From positions 2,542,001-2,606,000 of the forward strand of contig NZ_CP119766.1 in assembly GCF_030378165.1 (NCBI RefSeq): 64,000 nt of DNA, written 5' to 3'. The notes beneath the pieces were generated by a model. That model saw only the letters and a program-made list of their open reading frames with translations. It did not search any database and was not told the DNA's origin. Positions 7,244-16,701 of this stretch are shown piece by piece. The stretch comes from Flavobacterium panacagri (GTDB lineage Bacteria > Bacteroidota > Bacteroidia > Flavobacteriales > Flavobacteriaceae). The position numbers and the translations under genes were made by a program. The first letter of the stretch is position 1, and each line of letters starts with the position of its first letter.

Positions 7244-10200
7244 TTAAGTTGTTTTATTATTAGGTGTTTTTAATAATATTGCGACAGCAACTTCCCATCT
7301 CTGTAATACTCGGTTTACATGGAAGAAGCCCCCAGAATTAGTTGTTATATTTGTAATTGTGGATACGAAACTAATCAGAGAGCCTTCGCGGTCAATCAAT
7401 TCAATTAACGGACTTAACCAGTCCACATTTTTTAAGACCATATTTTCAAAAATATGAGGCTGTAAATCGATTATATTGATGCATATGCAGTCAAAGAGAA
7501 CAAGTCTCAATTCTTCTATTTTTAGATTTTCATTTTCGATCATCTCGTATAATACAGCTGTTACAGCATTCCGAAAAACTAAATTCGTGCCTCTTACAAT
7601 TTTGTATACCGTTGGTTGGTCAAGTACAGATAAGTTGATCATTATTTTGAACCATTCTTCTCTAATATCTTCCATACTGTCTATGTGATTTAAAAAATTA
7701 CGAGCAGTCATTGGATAATTATCAGTTTGTTTAAAAATAGTTAAAATAGGACCAATCAAATTTTGTATAGATTCTTCCGTATAATCCTGCAAACTGTTAA
7801 GCCATTCAGGATCAAGTTTTAAATTTGAAAGACACAGATAATAATATTGGGGAATAAACTGATTGGCTAAAATGTTTAATAACAATCTTCCTCTGTTAGA
7901 ATGTTTAAAATTTTGATTGTGACTTAGTAATTCGACTATAGTTTGAAGATCAATAACCATTTTATGGGATAATCCTTTAACATTATTTAATATTGTAAAT
8001 GAATATGATAGTCTTGTAATGATAGTTAAGCTCTCTGGACCGGATAAAGTTTTTTCAAGTTTTTTTGAATTTTCACAAGCGTTTTTAATTAAAGTTTCAA
8101 TTTTTTCAACTTCTACATCTTCAGGAGCAATAAGTATTGCAGGAAAAATGTAATGTAATAACTGTAAGAGTTCAGATATTTCAGGATTGTATTTTTGATA
8201 ACTTTTCAAGGTTCTTATTTCTTCAAACTTTCCCAGGTTAAAAAGCATTTCTTGTTCCCACCGGTCTGCAAGGCCCATTCCTGTGGCAGTTAACTGGAAA
8301 TTTATTTTTTTTGCATATGAATATAATTTGTATGCTTCTTTAAACTGTTGTCTATTTGTAAGTCTCCTTCCTGTTTTTCCATATACTTTTTTAAAATAAC
8401 TATCCGGAAGCTGTAATACATCAGATGCTGAAACCCTTCCAGTTTTGGCGAATTGTAATAAGACTGCAGCCGATTTTGGCAAATCGAAATCATCTGCACC
8501 AATAAAGGAGGAGGCGGCTTTTAGTTCTGAAAGGCTATAGGAATCCAAATCTGATTTCCCTTCTGATAACATTAGTTTATGATATATACTTTCTGCTTTC
8601 GATTTTGAGTCATTTTGTTGATCAAAGTATGTGATTACTGCTTTTCTTATTGTAATTGCTAGTTCGGACTGTTGTTCCATAATCATACGGATCATAATTC
8701 GACGTAAATCTTTTCTATGCCAGATTTCGTTTTCATTTAGTCTGTAGGACAACCAGCCGTAAGATTCAAGATCGTTAAGCAAATTTTTCTTTGTCTGAAG
8801 ATCCATTTGAGGTAAGTCCAAAATAGGGGATAAAACATCTAATAAATCTGTTGTGATATATCTGAGAATTAAACCAGGATAAGCTATTTTTCTTACTGTG
8901 TTGTTTGCTATTCTATTCAGCACTCGTCGGTATATAATTCCGGTGTAAAATTCATCACGAATAATTGACTTGCTATCTGTGAAAATTTCATTTTCAAGGA
9001 TTTCAAATGGGATGTTCTGGTCTTTGAGTATCTTACTAATTAGTTTGAGTTCTAAAGGCCGTAGAGGAACGCTTTTATTTTTTAAAATTGATTTGATTGT
9101 TTGGTTATCGTTACCTAATTTTTTTAAAAAAATAGCAGCAGTAGCTTTATCAAAAACATCAAGAAAAATGGTATTGTATTCATCTGTTTTAAAATCCAAC
9201 TGATCCTGAATTCTACCCGATAATATAACTTTTAGGGATATACCATAAAGACTGCTGTAAATTAGATTAATAAAATTTTGTAATTTTTCAAATGACCTCT
9301 GCTGGAAGACTTCCTCGATTGTATCGAAAACAATTACTAATGGTTTTCCTGTCCTTGAAATAATACGTTGGACACCTATTAGGCTTTTTTGGCCTATTTT
9401 GTCGTATTCTATCGATTCCAATACATTTGCTCTTGACGTACTGTAATTTTCTGATGTATGATGATTTAATTCTAATAAATGATGAAGTTTATCTCTTTCA
9501 TTTGGAAATTGAATTCCGACCTGCTTGATAAGCTCCTCTATAAGCCATGTGGTGTCTTGTGAGCTCATTCCGGGACGGTCAAAGTCAATAAGCAGCAGTG
9601 TTGCTGATTTAAGTTCAAGTATTTCGACGCAGGTTTTAGCTAAAAGAGTTGATTTTCCAACTCCTCCGACTCCTTTTATAACCATGGTATCCCAAGACCA
9701 CGGATTAGATTCAGCAATAAATGATCTTAATTTTTTTAATTCAGTTTTCCGACCGACAAAAGTTTCGGTAAGGTGACGGTAATTGTCAATAAATGACTTT
9801 AAATCCAATATTTTCTTTACCTTATTAAGATCAGGTTTGGTAATATCAATATTAATACCCTCGATACTTTCCAGAACTGCAGATAAAAGCATCAATTCAT
9901 TTCTGTCCATTTGTTCTAAGGAAAAAATCCTATCATCAAATAATATTTCTCTCAATAATCTGCCAAAATTATCAGTTGCAGGTAGCGTTTCCTTATATTT
10001 ATCTAGAGATTTTATTGCAATAAAAAGCTCTGTTAAAACAGCTTTTCTCTTATTGGTTTCGAGCATCCACAATACTTTTTGTTCCGTCGCATCTATATTA
10101 CAATAAGGAATTAAAGCATTTAGTATAATGGTTTTGTCTGCTTCACTTTCGGCTTCGACAATTGAATTTGGGGTGAATTTTCCGGAAAATGCAGCTTTTA

Positions 10201-10393
10201 CAAATGCATTTTCTATTTTCTTTTTTAAATTTTCATCAAGTTCTAAGCAAGGTTTGGAAAGTAATAATTCATCATCTAATTCTTTTAAAAAATCTTCTTT
10301 ACTAGGAATTTTCCAGTCATTTTTTTGCTCATTAACTGCGGAATCATGATCTCCAAGTTCCATTTTGGCTATATAGTTTGGTCTAATTTCCAT
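7244..10393 (-). CDS. STAND-type P-loop NTPase with helical-repeat C-terminus
   Basis: The protein has 1049 residues. Residues 1-200 are helical and unassigned. A phrase typical of the entry to STAND/AAA ATPase domains, ETFVGRKTELKKL, lies at about 210-222. Walker A (IKGVGGVGKSTL) is at about 238-250 and Walker B (PLVIVFDTIEEV) at about 350-361, followed by KVILSGR, a sensor-like strand. After the NTPase come a winged-helix-like part (about 460-600) and a long alpha-helical region to the C-terminus with no obvious sequence repeat. STAND NTPases act as ligand-triggered switches, and many bacterial ones sense phage proteins. The gene lies 13 bp after the trypsin-NTPase fusion gene and 28 bp before the 247-residue protein, so it is very probably the switch of that operon. 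Confidence 0.85.
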   Translation of the reverse strand: MEIRPNYIAKMELGDHDSAVNEQKNDWKIPSKEDFLKELDDELLLSKPCLELDENLKKKIENAFVKAAFSGKFTPNSIVEAESEADKTIILNALIPYCNIDATEQKVLWMLETNKRKAVLTELFIAIKSLDKYKETLPATDNFGRLLREILFDDRIFSLEQMDRNELMLLSAVLESIEGINIDITKPDLNKVKKILDLKSFIDNYRHLTETFVGRKTELKKLRSFIAESNPWSWDTMVIKGVGGVGKSTLLAKTCVEILELKSATLLLIDFDRPGMSSQDTTWLIEELIKQVGIQFPNERDKLHHLLELNHHTSENYSTSRANVLESIEYDKIGQKSLIGVQRIISRTGKPLVIVFDTIEEVFQQRSFEKLQNFINLIYSSLYGISLKVILSGRIQDQLDFKTDEYNTIFLDVFDKATAAIFLKKLGNDNQTIKSILKNKSVPLRPLELKLISKILKDQNIPFEILENEIFTDSKSIIRDEFYTGIIYRRVLNRIANNTVRKIAYPGLILRYITTDLLDVLSPILDLPQMDLQTKKNLLNDLESYGWLSYRLNENEIWHRKDLRRIMIRMIMEQQSELAITIRKAVITYFDQQNDSKSKAESIYHKLMLSEGKSDLDSYSLSELKAASSFIGADDFDLPKSAAVLLQFAKTGRVSASDVLQLPDSYFKKVYGKTGRRLTNRQQFKEAYKLYSYAKKINFQLTATGMGLADRWEQEMLFNLGKFEEIRTLKSYQKYNPEISELLQLLHYIFPAILIAPEDVEVEKIETLIKNACENSKKLEKTLSGPESLTIITRLSYSFTILNNVKGLSHKMVIDLQTIVELLSHNQNFKHSNRGRLLLNILANQFIPQYYYLCLSNLKLDPEWLNSLQDYTEESIQNLIGPILTIFKQTDNYPMTARNFLNHIDSMEDIREEWFKIMINLSVLDQPTVYKIVRGTNLVFRNAVTAVLYEMIENENLKIEELRLVLFDCICINIIDLQPHIFENMVLKNVDWLSPLIELIDREGSLISFVSTITNITTNSGGFFHVNRVLQRWEVAVAILLKTPNNKTT

Positions 10394-10406
10394 ATTTGAT
10401 TAATAT

Positions 10407-12239
10407 TTAAGATCTTTTTTCAAATACATTTATAATACCTTTCTTGAGTATGTTCATTGCAGAATGATTGTCTGGTAGTTTATCGGCATAAACAAAACGC
10501 AGTAAATTAGAAACCTGATTAATTGGGTTTAAATCCCAGCCTCTTTCAGTAAAACATTTATTTAGAAATGATGTAATATCGTCTAGTGTTAATTCTGTAG
10601 TTCTGTAAGTCTGGGTATAATCGAGAGTGGCAACCGGAAGATTTGAGGGAAATCCGTCAATGATGATGCGAAGCCATTCTGTATCTTTTAAAGAACTAAG
10701 AAGCAACAGAAAAAATTCCGAGAGATTTTCACCCTCCAGACTGAATTTATTTAAATCAGTTATCATAATCCATACAGTTCTTTTATCTCTTACTTTATTT
10801 AGAGAGGAAAGAAGTGGATCGGCCAAAATGTTTCTAAGCCATGCAGCTACTGTGGTGTCATATTCTTTAAATGCAGGTATTCCAGGCAATGGTATTCCCG
10901 CAGTACCGCATACATAATTAACAAAGGAACAAGCGTCCATTTTCCCGATTATTTCTCCAGGACAATTGATTTTTAGGTGCTGAATATCATTAAGGGCTGA
11001 ATGTGCAATTCGTGTAAGAAAAGTTTTTCCTGTGCCTTCGACTCCCTTAATATCAAATAAACGTTTATTGTTTTGGGGATTTATAAAAGAATCCCAGAGT
11101 AGGAGCTGGAAATCATCTCTTCCTATGACAGGTTCATATTTAATCTTATCCAGGTACCAAAAAGGATTTTCAAAATCCATCTCATGAATGTTGGTGTTAT
11201 GTACAGAATTAAAATGAGTGCATATTTTATCAATTGGAATACCTCTATTCACAGTACGGCCGTTTAACTTTTCTGGCCAGACCCCCTGATGTATTCCAAT
11301 AAGGGTAAATTCTTTATCGAAACAAGGACCTCCAGAAGCACCACCCAAGGCATTCACTTCATGTAGAAAGCGAAATTTTGGAATCTGCGTTATTGAAGGT
11401 CTTGGACTAATTATAGTGCTGATATCAATTTTAAGTGAGGATCCTGATGGATGCTGGAAGAGAATGATTTTAGCATCATCTGGTGGAACCAAAGCGCGCG
11501 GATCAATTGTAACCCAGCTTCTTTCGTACCCTACAGGCCTTTTTAATTTTATAATAGTATAATCCCAAAATCCAGCAAAACCATCTTTAGGATCCGGAAT
11601 TTTATTATTTAATTCTACTTCGTTACATACAGAATGGCTAACATACCATTTTCTATGCGCTTGGATGATTAGGGACTGATTTGTGGTCATCCCGGTTTCA
11701 CTGGCCTTTAGAAAGTTGTCAAACTCAATACTAAGATCAACATCTGTTAAAGGTGTATTATTATGGTCAAATAACGATTTTGTAACATGCCAGGCAGTAA
11801 GGAAGTAATTTGGACCAACTAGTACCCCAGTTCCCATTGGCTCTCCGTTAATAATTACTTTTCCAGTAAGTCTCATGTTTTTCATGATACCTTTCAGGTA
11901 TACATCGGGCTCAGAGAATCCAGAAACAGCATTTGTTATTGCCTGTAACTGAGGTTGAGCTGTTTGTAGACTGTTTTGCTGCAAAATTCTCATCAGTGCT
12001 CCTGTTTCCAGAGAAGACTGAGCAAATGTCAATAGAAAACTTTCTATAAAATTGTTAGATATAGAGTAGTTGACAGCTTTTTTAAAAGCTTCAGTGTCAT
12101 CTGCATATTCCGCTACAATAACTTCAAAAGCAATACGTTTCTCAATTGGTAAAACTGTTTGTGATTGAAAGTATAAGTCACCAAATTCTCTGCGATTTGT
12201 ACGTAATGCGGAAACAATTTCATTAGCTGAATAACTCAT
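10407..12239 (-). CDS. trypsin-like serine protease fused to a P-loop NTPase
   Basis: The protein has 610 residues and no signal peptide. An N-terminal helical domain (about 1-95) resembles in length and position the small effector-associated adaptor domains seen on proteases of bacterial conflict systems; that likeness is by eye. The trypsin-like domain follows: the catalytic His is in FLTAWHVTK (about 150), the Asp in DYTIIKL (about 225) and the Ser in GGASGGPC (about 301), all present. Then IGRDDFQLLLWDS leads into an NTPase with Walker A GVEGTGKTF (about 400-408) and Walker B-like WIMITDL (about 470). It starts 20 bp after the second protease gene. An NTP-gated protease that cleaves a partner in the same operon is inferred. 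Confidence 0.85.
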   Translation of the reverse strand: MSYSANEIVSALRTNRREFGDLYFQSQTVLPIEKRIAFEVIVAEYADDTEAFKKAVNYSISNNFIESFLLTFAQSSLETGALMRILQQNSLQTAQPQLQAITNAVSGFSEPDVYLKGIMKNMRLTGKVIINGEPMGTGVLVGPNYFLTAWHVTKSLFDHNNTPLTDVDLSIEFDNFLKASETGMTTNQSLIIQAHRKWYVSHSVCNEVELNNKIPDPKDGFAGFWDYTIIKLKRPVGYERSWVTIDPRALVPPDDAKIILFQHPSGSSLKIDISTIISPRPSITQIPKFRFLHEVNALGGASGGPCFDKEFTLIGIHQGVWPEKLNGRTVNRGIPIDKICTHFNSVHNTNIHEMDFENPFWYLDKIKYEPVIGRDDFQLLLWDSFINPQNNKRLFDIKGVEGTGKTFLTRIAHSALNDIQHLKINCPGEIIGKMDACSFVNYVCGTAGIPLPGIPAFKEYDTTVAAWLRNILADPLLSSLNKVRDKRTVWIMITDLNKFSLEGENLSEFFLLLLSSLKDTEWLRIIIDGFPSNLPVATLDYTQTYRTTELTLDDITSFLNKCFTERGWDLNPINQVSNLLRFVYADKLPDNHSAMNILKKGIINVFEKRS

Positions 12240-12259
12240 GTTGTTTTTTTTAGATTAAT

Positions 12260-13429
12260 CTATTCAGTAATAACTCCATTTGAATCCAGAATCTCAGATA
12301 AAAGTCTTCCTGATGTTTTGTCTTTAATGTTTAGAGTAGATTCAAGCAATAAGCCCCAATTTTCGCGTGGTGTCTTAAGAGTTCCTCCATAATGAATGGC
12401 ACTGGCAGAGGTTAGTTTATTGTTACCAATAATTACGGATCCTGAATTACCTCCTAAGGTACTGGCATCGTGGCTAATGGTATGACTGTTTTTAATATCA
12501 CTATTGATAATTTGTCCAGGCGATAGTCTTTTAAAACCGTATGTAGACTGATAAATATCTTCTAATAATTTTCCATAAACACTTAAACCAGCAAGACCTG
12601 GATCTCCGGGATATCCAATAGTATACATGTAAGAGTTGGATTTTAATTCTTTAATGGTTTTAGTGAAGTTTATTTGAGGAACTCTACAAGCAGTATTTAA
12701 TGGTAGCAATTCAATAATTACCATATCGATTTTGGAATGATCTATCAACTTGGGATTTATAAGATTTCCATTATCAAATATTACTTTTTTGAACTCACGA
12801 CGATTTAATGTTTTAATACCTTCATATTCAAAGCCAAAGTCTACAGATACGTCATCGTAAACGGTTGATCCTGAGTTGTTATTTGAGCCGATGCTCTGCA
12901 GGACATGACGATTTGTTACAAATAAATTCTGAGCTATAAGAAATCCACTACCTACATGGGAGCCGAATTTATCTATACGACCGACACATGAAATAGCATA
13001 ATCAATACTAGTTTTATTAGTCGTCAGTATATCATTCCACAACCCTGGCTGGGCAGAAGAAAGATCTACTGTACCATTTTTTACTAGAAAAGAAGGACTG
13101 CTTCCGTCGGTTTTTACAATGACTTCTAACAGATCCAGTGCTTCAAGATTGTTTTTAAAATATGCACTATCATTATTGTATACGGCCTTAAGTGCCTTCT
13201 TTCCTTCAGTATTGACTGCGTCGGTAAGTTTTTGTAATTTTTTTGCATCCACATCAGAATTGTATCTCAGCCTTCTTATTTCATTTTCAGCCGAAGAGGT
13301 TTTAGCTTCAATAATTGTTTTTAAAGCAGTTTTGGGTATATCAGTGCTTTCGAAAGATTCCAGAGAAGATGCAACTGTTCTTATAAGATTGGGGCGAAAG
13401 CGGTTTATGGCTTGATCAATCTTTTTCAT
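12260..13429 (-). CDS. trypsin-like serine protease with helical N-terminal domain
   Basis: I place the start at the ATG at 13429, one base after the upstream TAA, giving 389 residues; a start at 13450 would overlap the subtilase gene. There is no signal peptide. The first 130 residues are helical. The protease domain has all three catalytic elements: GSGFLIAQNLFVTNRHVL with the His at about 173, DMVIIEL with the Asp at about 235, and STLGGNSGSV with the Ser at about 327. It is the second gene of the operon. Catalytic residues are intact, so it should be active once unmasked. It differs in sequence from the protease domain of the next gene, so the operon holds two distinct trypsin folds. Confidence 0.85.
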   Translation of the reverse strand: MKKIDQAINRFRPNLIRTVASSLESFESTDIPKTALKTIIEAKTSSAENEIRRLRYNSDVDAKKLQKLTDAVNTEGKKALKAVYNNDSAYFKNNLEALDLLEVIVKTDGSSPSFLVKNGTVDLSSAQPGLWNDILTTNKTSIDYAISCVGRIDKFGSHVGSGFLIAQNLFVTNRHVLQSIGSNNNSGSTVYDDVSVDFGFEYEGIKTLNRREFKKVIFDNGNLINPKLIDHSKIDMVIIELLPLNTACRVPQINFTKTIKELKSNSYMYTIGYPGDPGLAGLSVYGKLLEDIYQSTYGFKRLSPGQIINSDIKNSHTISHDASTLGGNSGSVIIGNNKLTSASAIHYGGTLKTPRENWGLLLESTLNIKDKTSGRLLSEILDSNGVITE

Positions 13430-13430
13430 T

Positions 13431-15011
13431 TTAGTAAAGTTTATTATCAAGTATCAGCTGTTTTAGTGCTTCGGAGGTTTCCGGTATTTCTAGTATAATG
13501 GCGTAAAACTGTCTTTGTTCTTTATCAGTCAGTTCATCAAAGTTTTTTTCTTCATATTCCAGCAGTTTCTGGAGTGATGCTGATTTTGAAATTAATTGAA
13601 GAATTTCTACTTCGTACATTTCAATTGAGCTTTCAAGTAATTCGGTGCCGGTTACCAGTTTTAAAAATGGCCAGCTTACTTTAGCAGGATCTGCTTTTTT
13701 TACTGTGACTTGTGAAGGTTTTATTTCCAACATATCGTTAGCCTGCAGAATCCCATTACCAAAATAGAGTGTAATGTCATTATCAAAGCCATCTTTGATT
13801 TTTTTTGCAGCAGAATCAAACATGGCCTGACGTATTGTTTCAATTTTTTTCCAGCCAGGCATTGCATTAAGCTCAGTATGATATTTTTGATAATATAAGG
13901 CAGCTGCAGATGCAATCTGAGGAGTAGCAGAAGAAGTTCCCGCACCGTTGATACTGACTAAGTTTCCACTATTTATAATTGCCCATGCAACGTTTGGTGT
14001 AAATGCAGCTATTGCTTTTGTCATGCATTTTTTTGGACCGTAGTTTCCTTCCATGGTCTTTATGTTTCGAATTCCAAAGGGTTTGTAATAGGGTGAATAG
14101 TCATAAGTTACTCCGCATGCAGCTGTTACACGCTCAAAACGTGCCGGGTAAACTAATGTTGAAGGTGTTGCTCTCCCAATGTTATTACCAGCCGCGGTAA
14201 CAATAAAAATTCCTTTTTCATAGGCGCGATTTATAACATCTGCCCATGCTTTTGAAGGCATTCCCCCCATACTCATTGTAACAATGTCACAACGATCAGG
14301 GGTATCATATAAACTTATTACATGTTCAAGAGCATCAACAAAAGCTTTGTTTTTCCATAACATTACACTCCGGGAAATACGTAGAGGCAGAATTTTGATG
14401 TTTTTATGTATTCCTATAAAATCATTGTGTTGGTATTCGTCGATCTTCATTGTATTGCCGGCAAGTATGGATAAAGTACCTGTTCCGTGCCCCGGATTGT
14501 TTATTAATCCTTCGGAGCCGATATCAATGGAAGAATTATTTTCTTCTACAAAATTTTTCTGATTTTTGGTGTCTATACTGTTTTTGAGTAAACTTTTATG
14601 CTCGGGATCGTATCCAGTATCAAAATGAGCAATTCTTATTACAGGTGTTGTATCTGAAACAGAGTCTCTTGCGGATTTTAGTTGTGAAAACTCATCACCA
14701 AGATACCAAAACTTTTTATCTGCCTTCCCGTTAATCTGAGGATAAGGCCACTCGGGATCGTAGTCATTTTGTGCGACGGATTCTAGTGATTCTAACACTT
14801 CCTCATTTTTTTGACTGATAATTTTTTTACCCGATAGAATTTCATTCGGTTCTATATAAATATTCCCGGATTTTTTTTGCTGCAATTCATGAGCTTTGTC
14901 CCAAGGGTTCTTACCGCGTTTAGCTGCAGGAAAATAATTAGTTTCAGGCTGCGCAGTTTCAAGAAGTTCCAGATTACCATGATCGCTGGAATAAAATAGA
15001 GATTTTTCCAT
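13431..15011 (-). CDS. subtilisin-like serine protease (S8), first gene of the operon
   Basis: The protein has 526 residues. The S8 triad is complete: IAHFDTGYD (Asp at about 129), NPGHGTGTLS (His at about 174) and NGAGTSSATPQIASAAALYYQ (Ser at about 360), with the oxyanion Asn in VTAAGNNIG (about 275). The first 120 residues precede the catalytic domain and could act as an inhibitory propeptide. The last 90 residues are helical and acidic. No signal peptide is present, which is unusual for a subtilase and points to a cytoplasmic role. The next gene begins one base after its stop. A 324-bp gap with an inverted motif lies upstream, so transcription probably starts there. Confidence 0.85.
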   Translation of the reverse strand: MEKSLFYSSDHGNLELLETAQPETNYFPAAKRGKNPWDKAHELQQKKSGNIYIEPNEILSGKKIISQKNEEVLESLESVAQNDYDPEWPYPQINGKADKKFWYLGDEFSQLKSARDSVSDTTPVIRIAHFDTGYDPEHKSLLKNSIDTKNQKNFVEENNSSIDIGSEGLINNPGHGTGTLSILAGNTMKIDEYQHNDFIGIHKNIKILPLRISRSVMLWKNKAFVDALEHVISLYDTPDRCDIVTMSMGGMPSKAWADVINRAYEKGIFIVTAAGNNIGRATPSTLVYPARFERVTAACGVTYDYSPYYKPFGIRNIKTMEGNYGPKKCMTKAIAAFTPNVAWAIINSGNLVSINGAGTSSATPQIASAAALYYQKYHTELNAMPGWKKIETIRQAMFDSAAKKIKDGFDNDITLYFGNGILQANDMLEIKPSQVTVKKADPAKVSWPFLKLVTGTELLESSIEMYEVEILQLISKSASLQKLLEYEEKNFDELTDKEQRQFYAIILEIPETSEALKQLILDNKLY

Positions 15012-15335
15012 ATTATTAATTTTAGAATTATAAATAAAATGTCTTGGGGACTTAATAACAGGATGCTTATAACAAGGCGGGTAAATTGAATTTGAATATA
15101 AATATTCAAAAATTAGGCTTTATTGCCGGTAAACAGAATATACAGGTGTATAATACGATATGTTTGAGATGATAAAATTAGTAAATTAATTCAAATTATA
15201 CCCCGTATAAATACCTGTATTTTGTTGTAATTGAGGTATTTGTTTGTTTTTGTTGAAAATAAGGTGTGTAGTTAAATAAAGAGATAAAACACTAATAAAA
15301 ATATCAAAGAGGATAGTGAGCAAAGTAATTTGTTT
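15012..15335 (-). promoter_or_regulatory. leader region of the protease/NTPase operon with an inverted ATACAGGT motif
   Basis: The gap between the IS3 transposase gene and the operon start has no gene. ATACAGGTGTATAATA at 15140-15155 and its approximate reverse complement at 15205-15220 (GTATAAATACCTGTAT) share the core ATACAGGT in inverted orientation, about 50 bp apart. They may be a paired operator for a regulator outside the window. I did not find a clear TAnnTTTG box. The right part of this gap probably belongs to the IS element. Confidence 0.3.
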
Positions 15336-16535
15336 TTACTGGAGATATTGTTTTTGGAATTCTTCGATTGTTAAATATTCAAGTGCTGAATGTCTTCTGC
15401 AGGTGTTGTAGAAATTTTTGATATAATTAGTGACTGATGTTTTTGCTTTTTTAATGGACGCATATTGGTTCTGATAAATTAACTCTGATTTAATTGTCTT
15501 GAAAAAGCTTTCTGCAACTGCATTGTCGTAGCAGTTTCCTTTTCTGCTCATGCTCTGAGTAATCTGATCACTTTTAGATAAAATGTACACAAAGGCTTTG
15601 CAGGCATATTGGATTCCGCGGTCTGAATGAAATATTAATTTTTGGTTTCGAATTAATGGACGGTTGCGCAAAGCCTGCTTAAAAGCAGCTATAGTTGTAT
15701 CTATTGCTTTCATGGTTTTGCTTATGGACCAGCCTATAACTTTACGATCGAAGAGGTCTATTACTGCGGTAAGGTATACCCAGCCTTTCTTAGTTTGAAT
15801 GTAAGTAATGTCAGATACCCAGACCTGGTTTTGGTTTCTAACTTTAAATTCCTGATTTAATAAATTGTCAGCTGCAGGATATTTGGGAGAGGAGATTGTA
15901 GTTCTTTTAAACTTTTGTTTTGCGACCCGTTGAAGATGATTCTCTAGCATTATCTTTCCAACATACGTGCGGGATACATTTATACCTATTGCTGAAAGTT
16001 CTTTAGTGATTCTTATGCTTCCGTACCTTCCTTGGCTCCAATGATAAATTCTTAGAATTTCAGATGTTATAAATATTTTTCTTTCAGCTCTGCTCGTAGA
16101 TAGGTCTTTCCTCCATCTGTAGAAACAGCTTGGATCTACCTTGAAAATTTTACACATCTTAATAATTGGAAATTTTTCACAGTTTTCCATGATGAATTTA
16201 TAGCGAAGCCGTCTTTTCTGTAAAATAATTCCTGCGCTGTTTTCTAAGATATCCTTTTCTATCTGAATATTTTTGATTTCTTTTTTTAATCTTATTAATT
16301 CTTTTTGGTTATCATCTAAATCTGATTTTTTCTCGAGGGTCAATTTTCCTTCCTTGTAAAGTTTTTTCCAATGTTGAAGGCTATTTTCACTGATGCCTAG
16401 GTCCTGGGATACAGTTAATACACTTTTATATTGATTACTGATTGTGACGGCACAAATTTTAAATTCCAACGGCCACTTTTTTCGAGTATTTTCCATGGTT
16501 TCAAATTTATAGAGTGATGAATTGTTTTGTAACTA
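15269..16535 (-). mobile_element. IS3-family insertion sequence (ends approximate)
   Basis: An intact IS3-type transposase gene fills most of the segment. Candidate ends begin TAGTTA at 15269 and, on the other strand, at 16535, with loosely matching AAAC/CACT sequence further in. This gives about 1.27 kb, a normal size for the family. I could not find a convincing target-site duplication or the usual TG...CA tips, so the exact ends are uncertain. Confidence 0.5.
15336..16496 (-). CDS. IS3-family transposase, OrfA and OrfB in one frame
   Basis: The protein has 386 residues. The N-terminal 95 residues are the OrfA-like part: a helix-turn-helix (LTVSQDLGISENSLQHWKK) followed by a leucine-zipper-like helix (LIRLKKEIKNIQIEKDIL). 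The rest is the OrfB integrase core with the DDE residues visible in WVSDITYI (about 230), FHSDRGIQYA (about 291) and NAVAESFFKTIKSE (about 326-340). In many IS3 elements OrfA and OrfB are joined only by a programmed -1 frameshift. Here they are already one continuous frame, so transposase expression would not depend on slippage. Everything needed for activity seems present. Confidence 0.9.
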   Translation of the reverse strand: MENTRKKWPLEFKICAVTISNQYKSVLTVSQDLGISENSLQHWKKLYKEGKLTLEKKSDLDDNQKELIRLKKEIKNIQIEKDILENSAGIILQKRRLRYKFIMENCEKFPIIKMCKIFKVDPSCFYRWRKDLSTSRAERKIFITSEILRIYHWSQGRYGSIRITKELSAIGINVSRTYVGKIMLENHLQRVAKQKFKRTTISSPKYPAADNLLNQEFKVRNQNQVWVSDITYIQTKKGWVYLTAVIDLFDRKVIGWSISKTMKAIDTTIAAFKQALRNRPLIRNQKLIFHSDRGIQYACKAFVYILSKSDQITQSMSRKGNCYDNAVAESFFKTIKSELIYQNQYASIKKAKTSVTNYIKNFYNTCRRHSALEYLTIEEFQKQYLQ

Positions 16536-16701
16536 TTTATTCTTACAATTTATCAAAATAAATTTAATCAATATTTTTAAAACCGCCTTAGCTTTTTGTG
16601 GCAAAAAAGGTATCACCTCCAGCCAGAAAGTGCACCGATTCTGCACCTTTAATTTTGTGAGGATTTATAAATATTGAAAACAGTCCTAAAATAAAAAAAA
16701 A

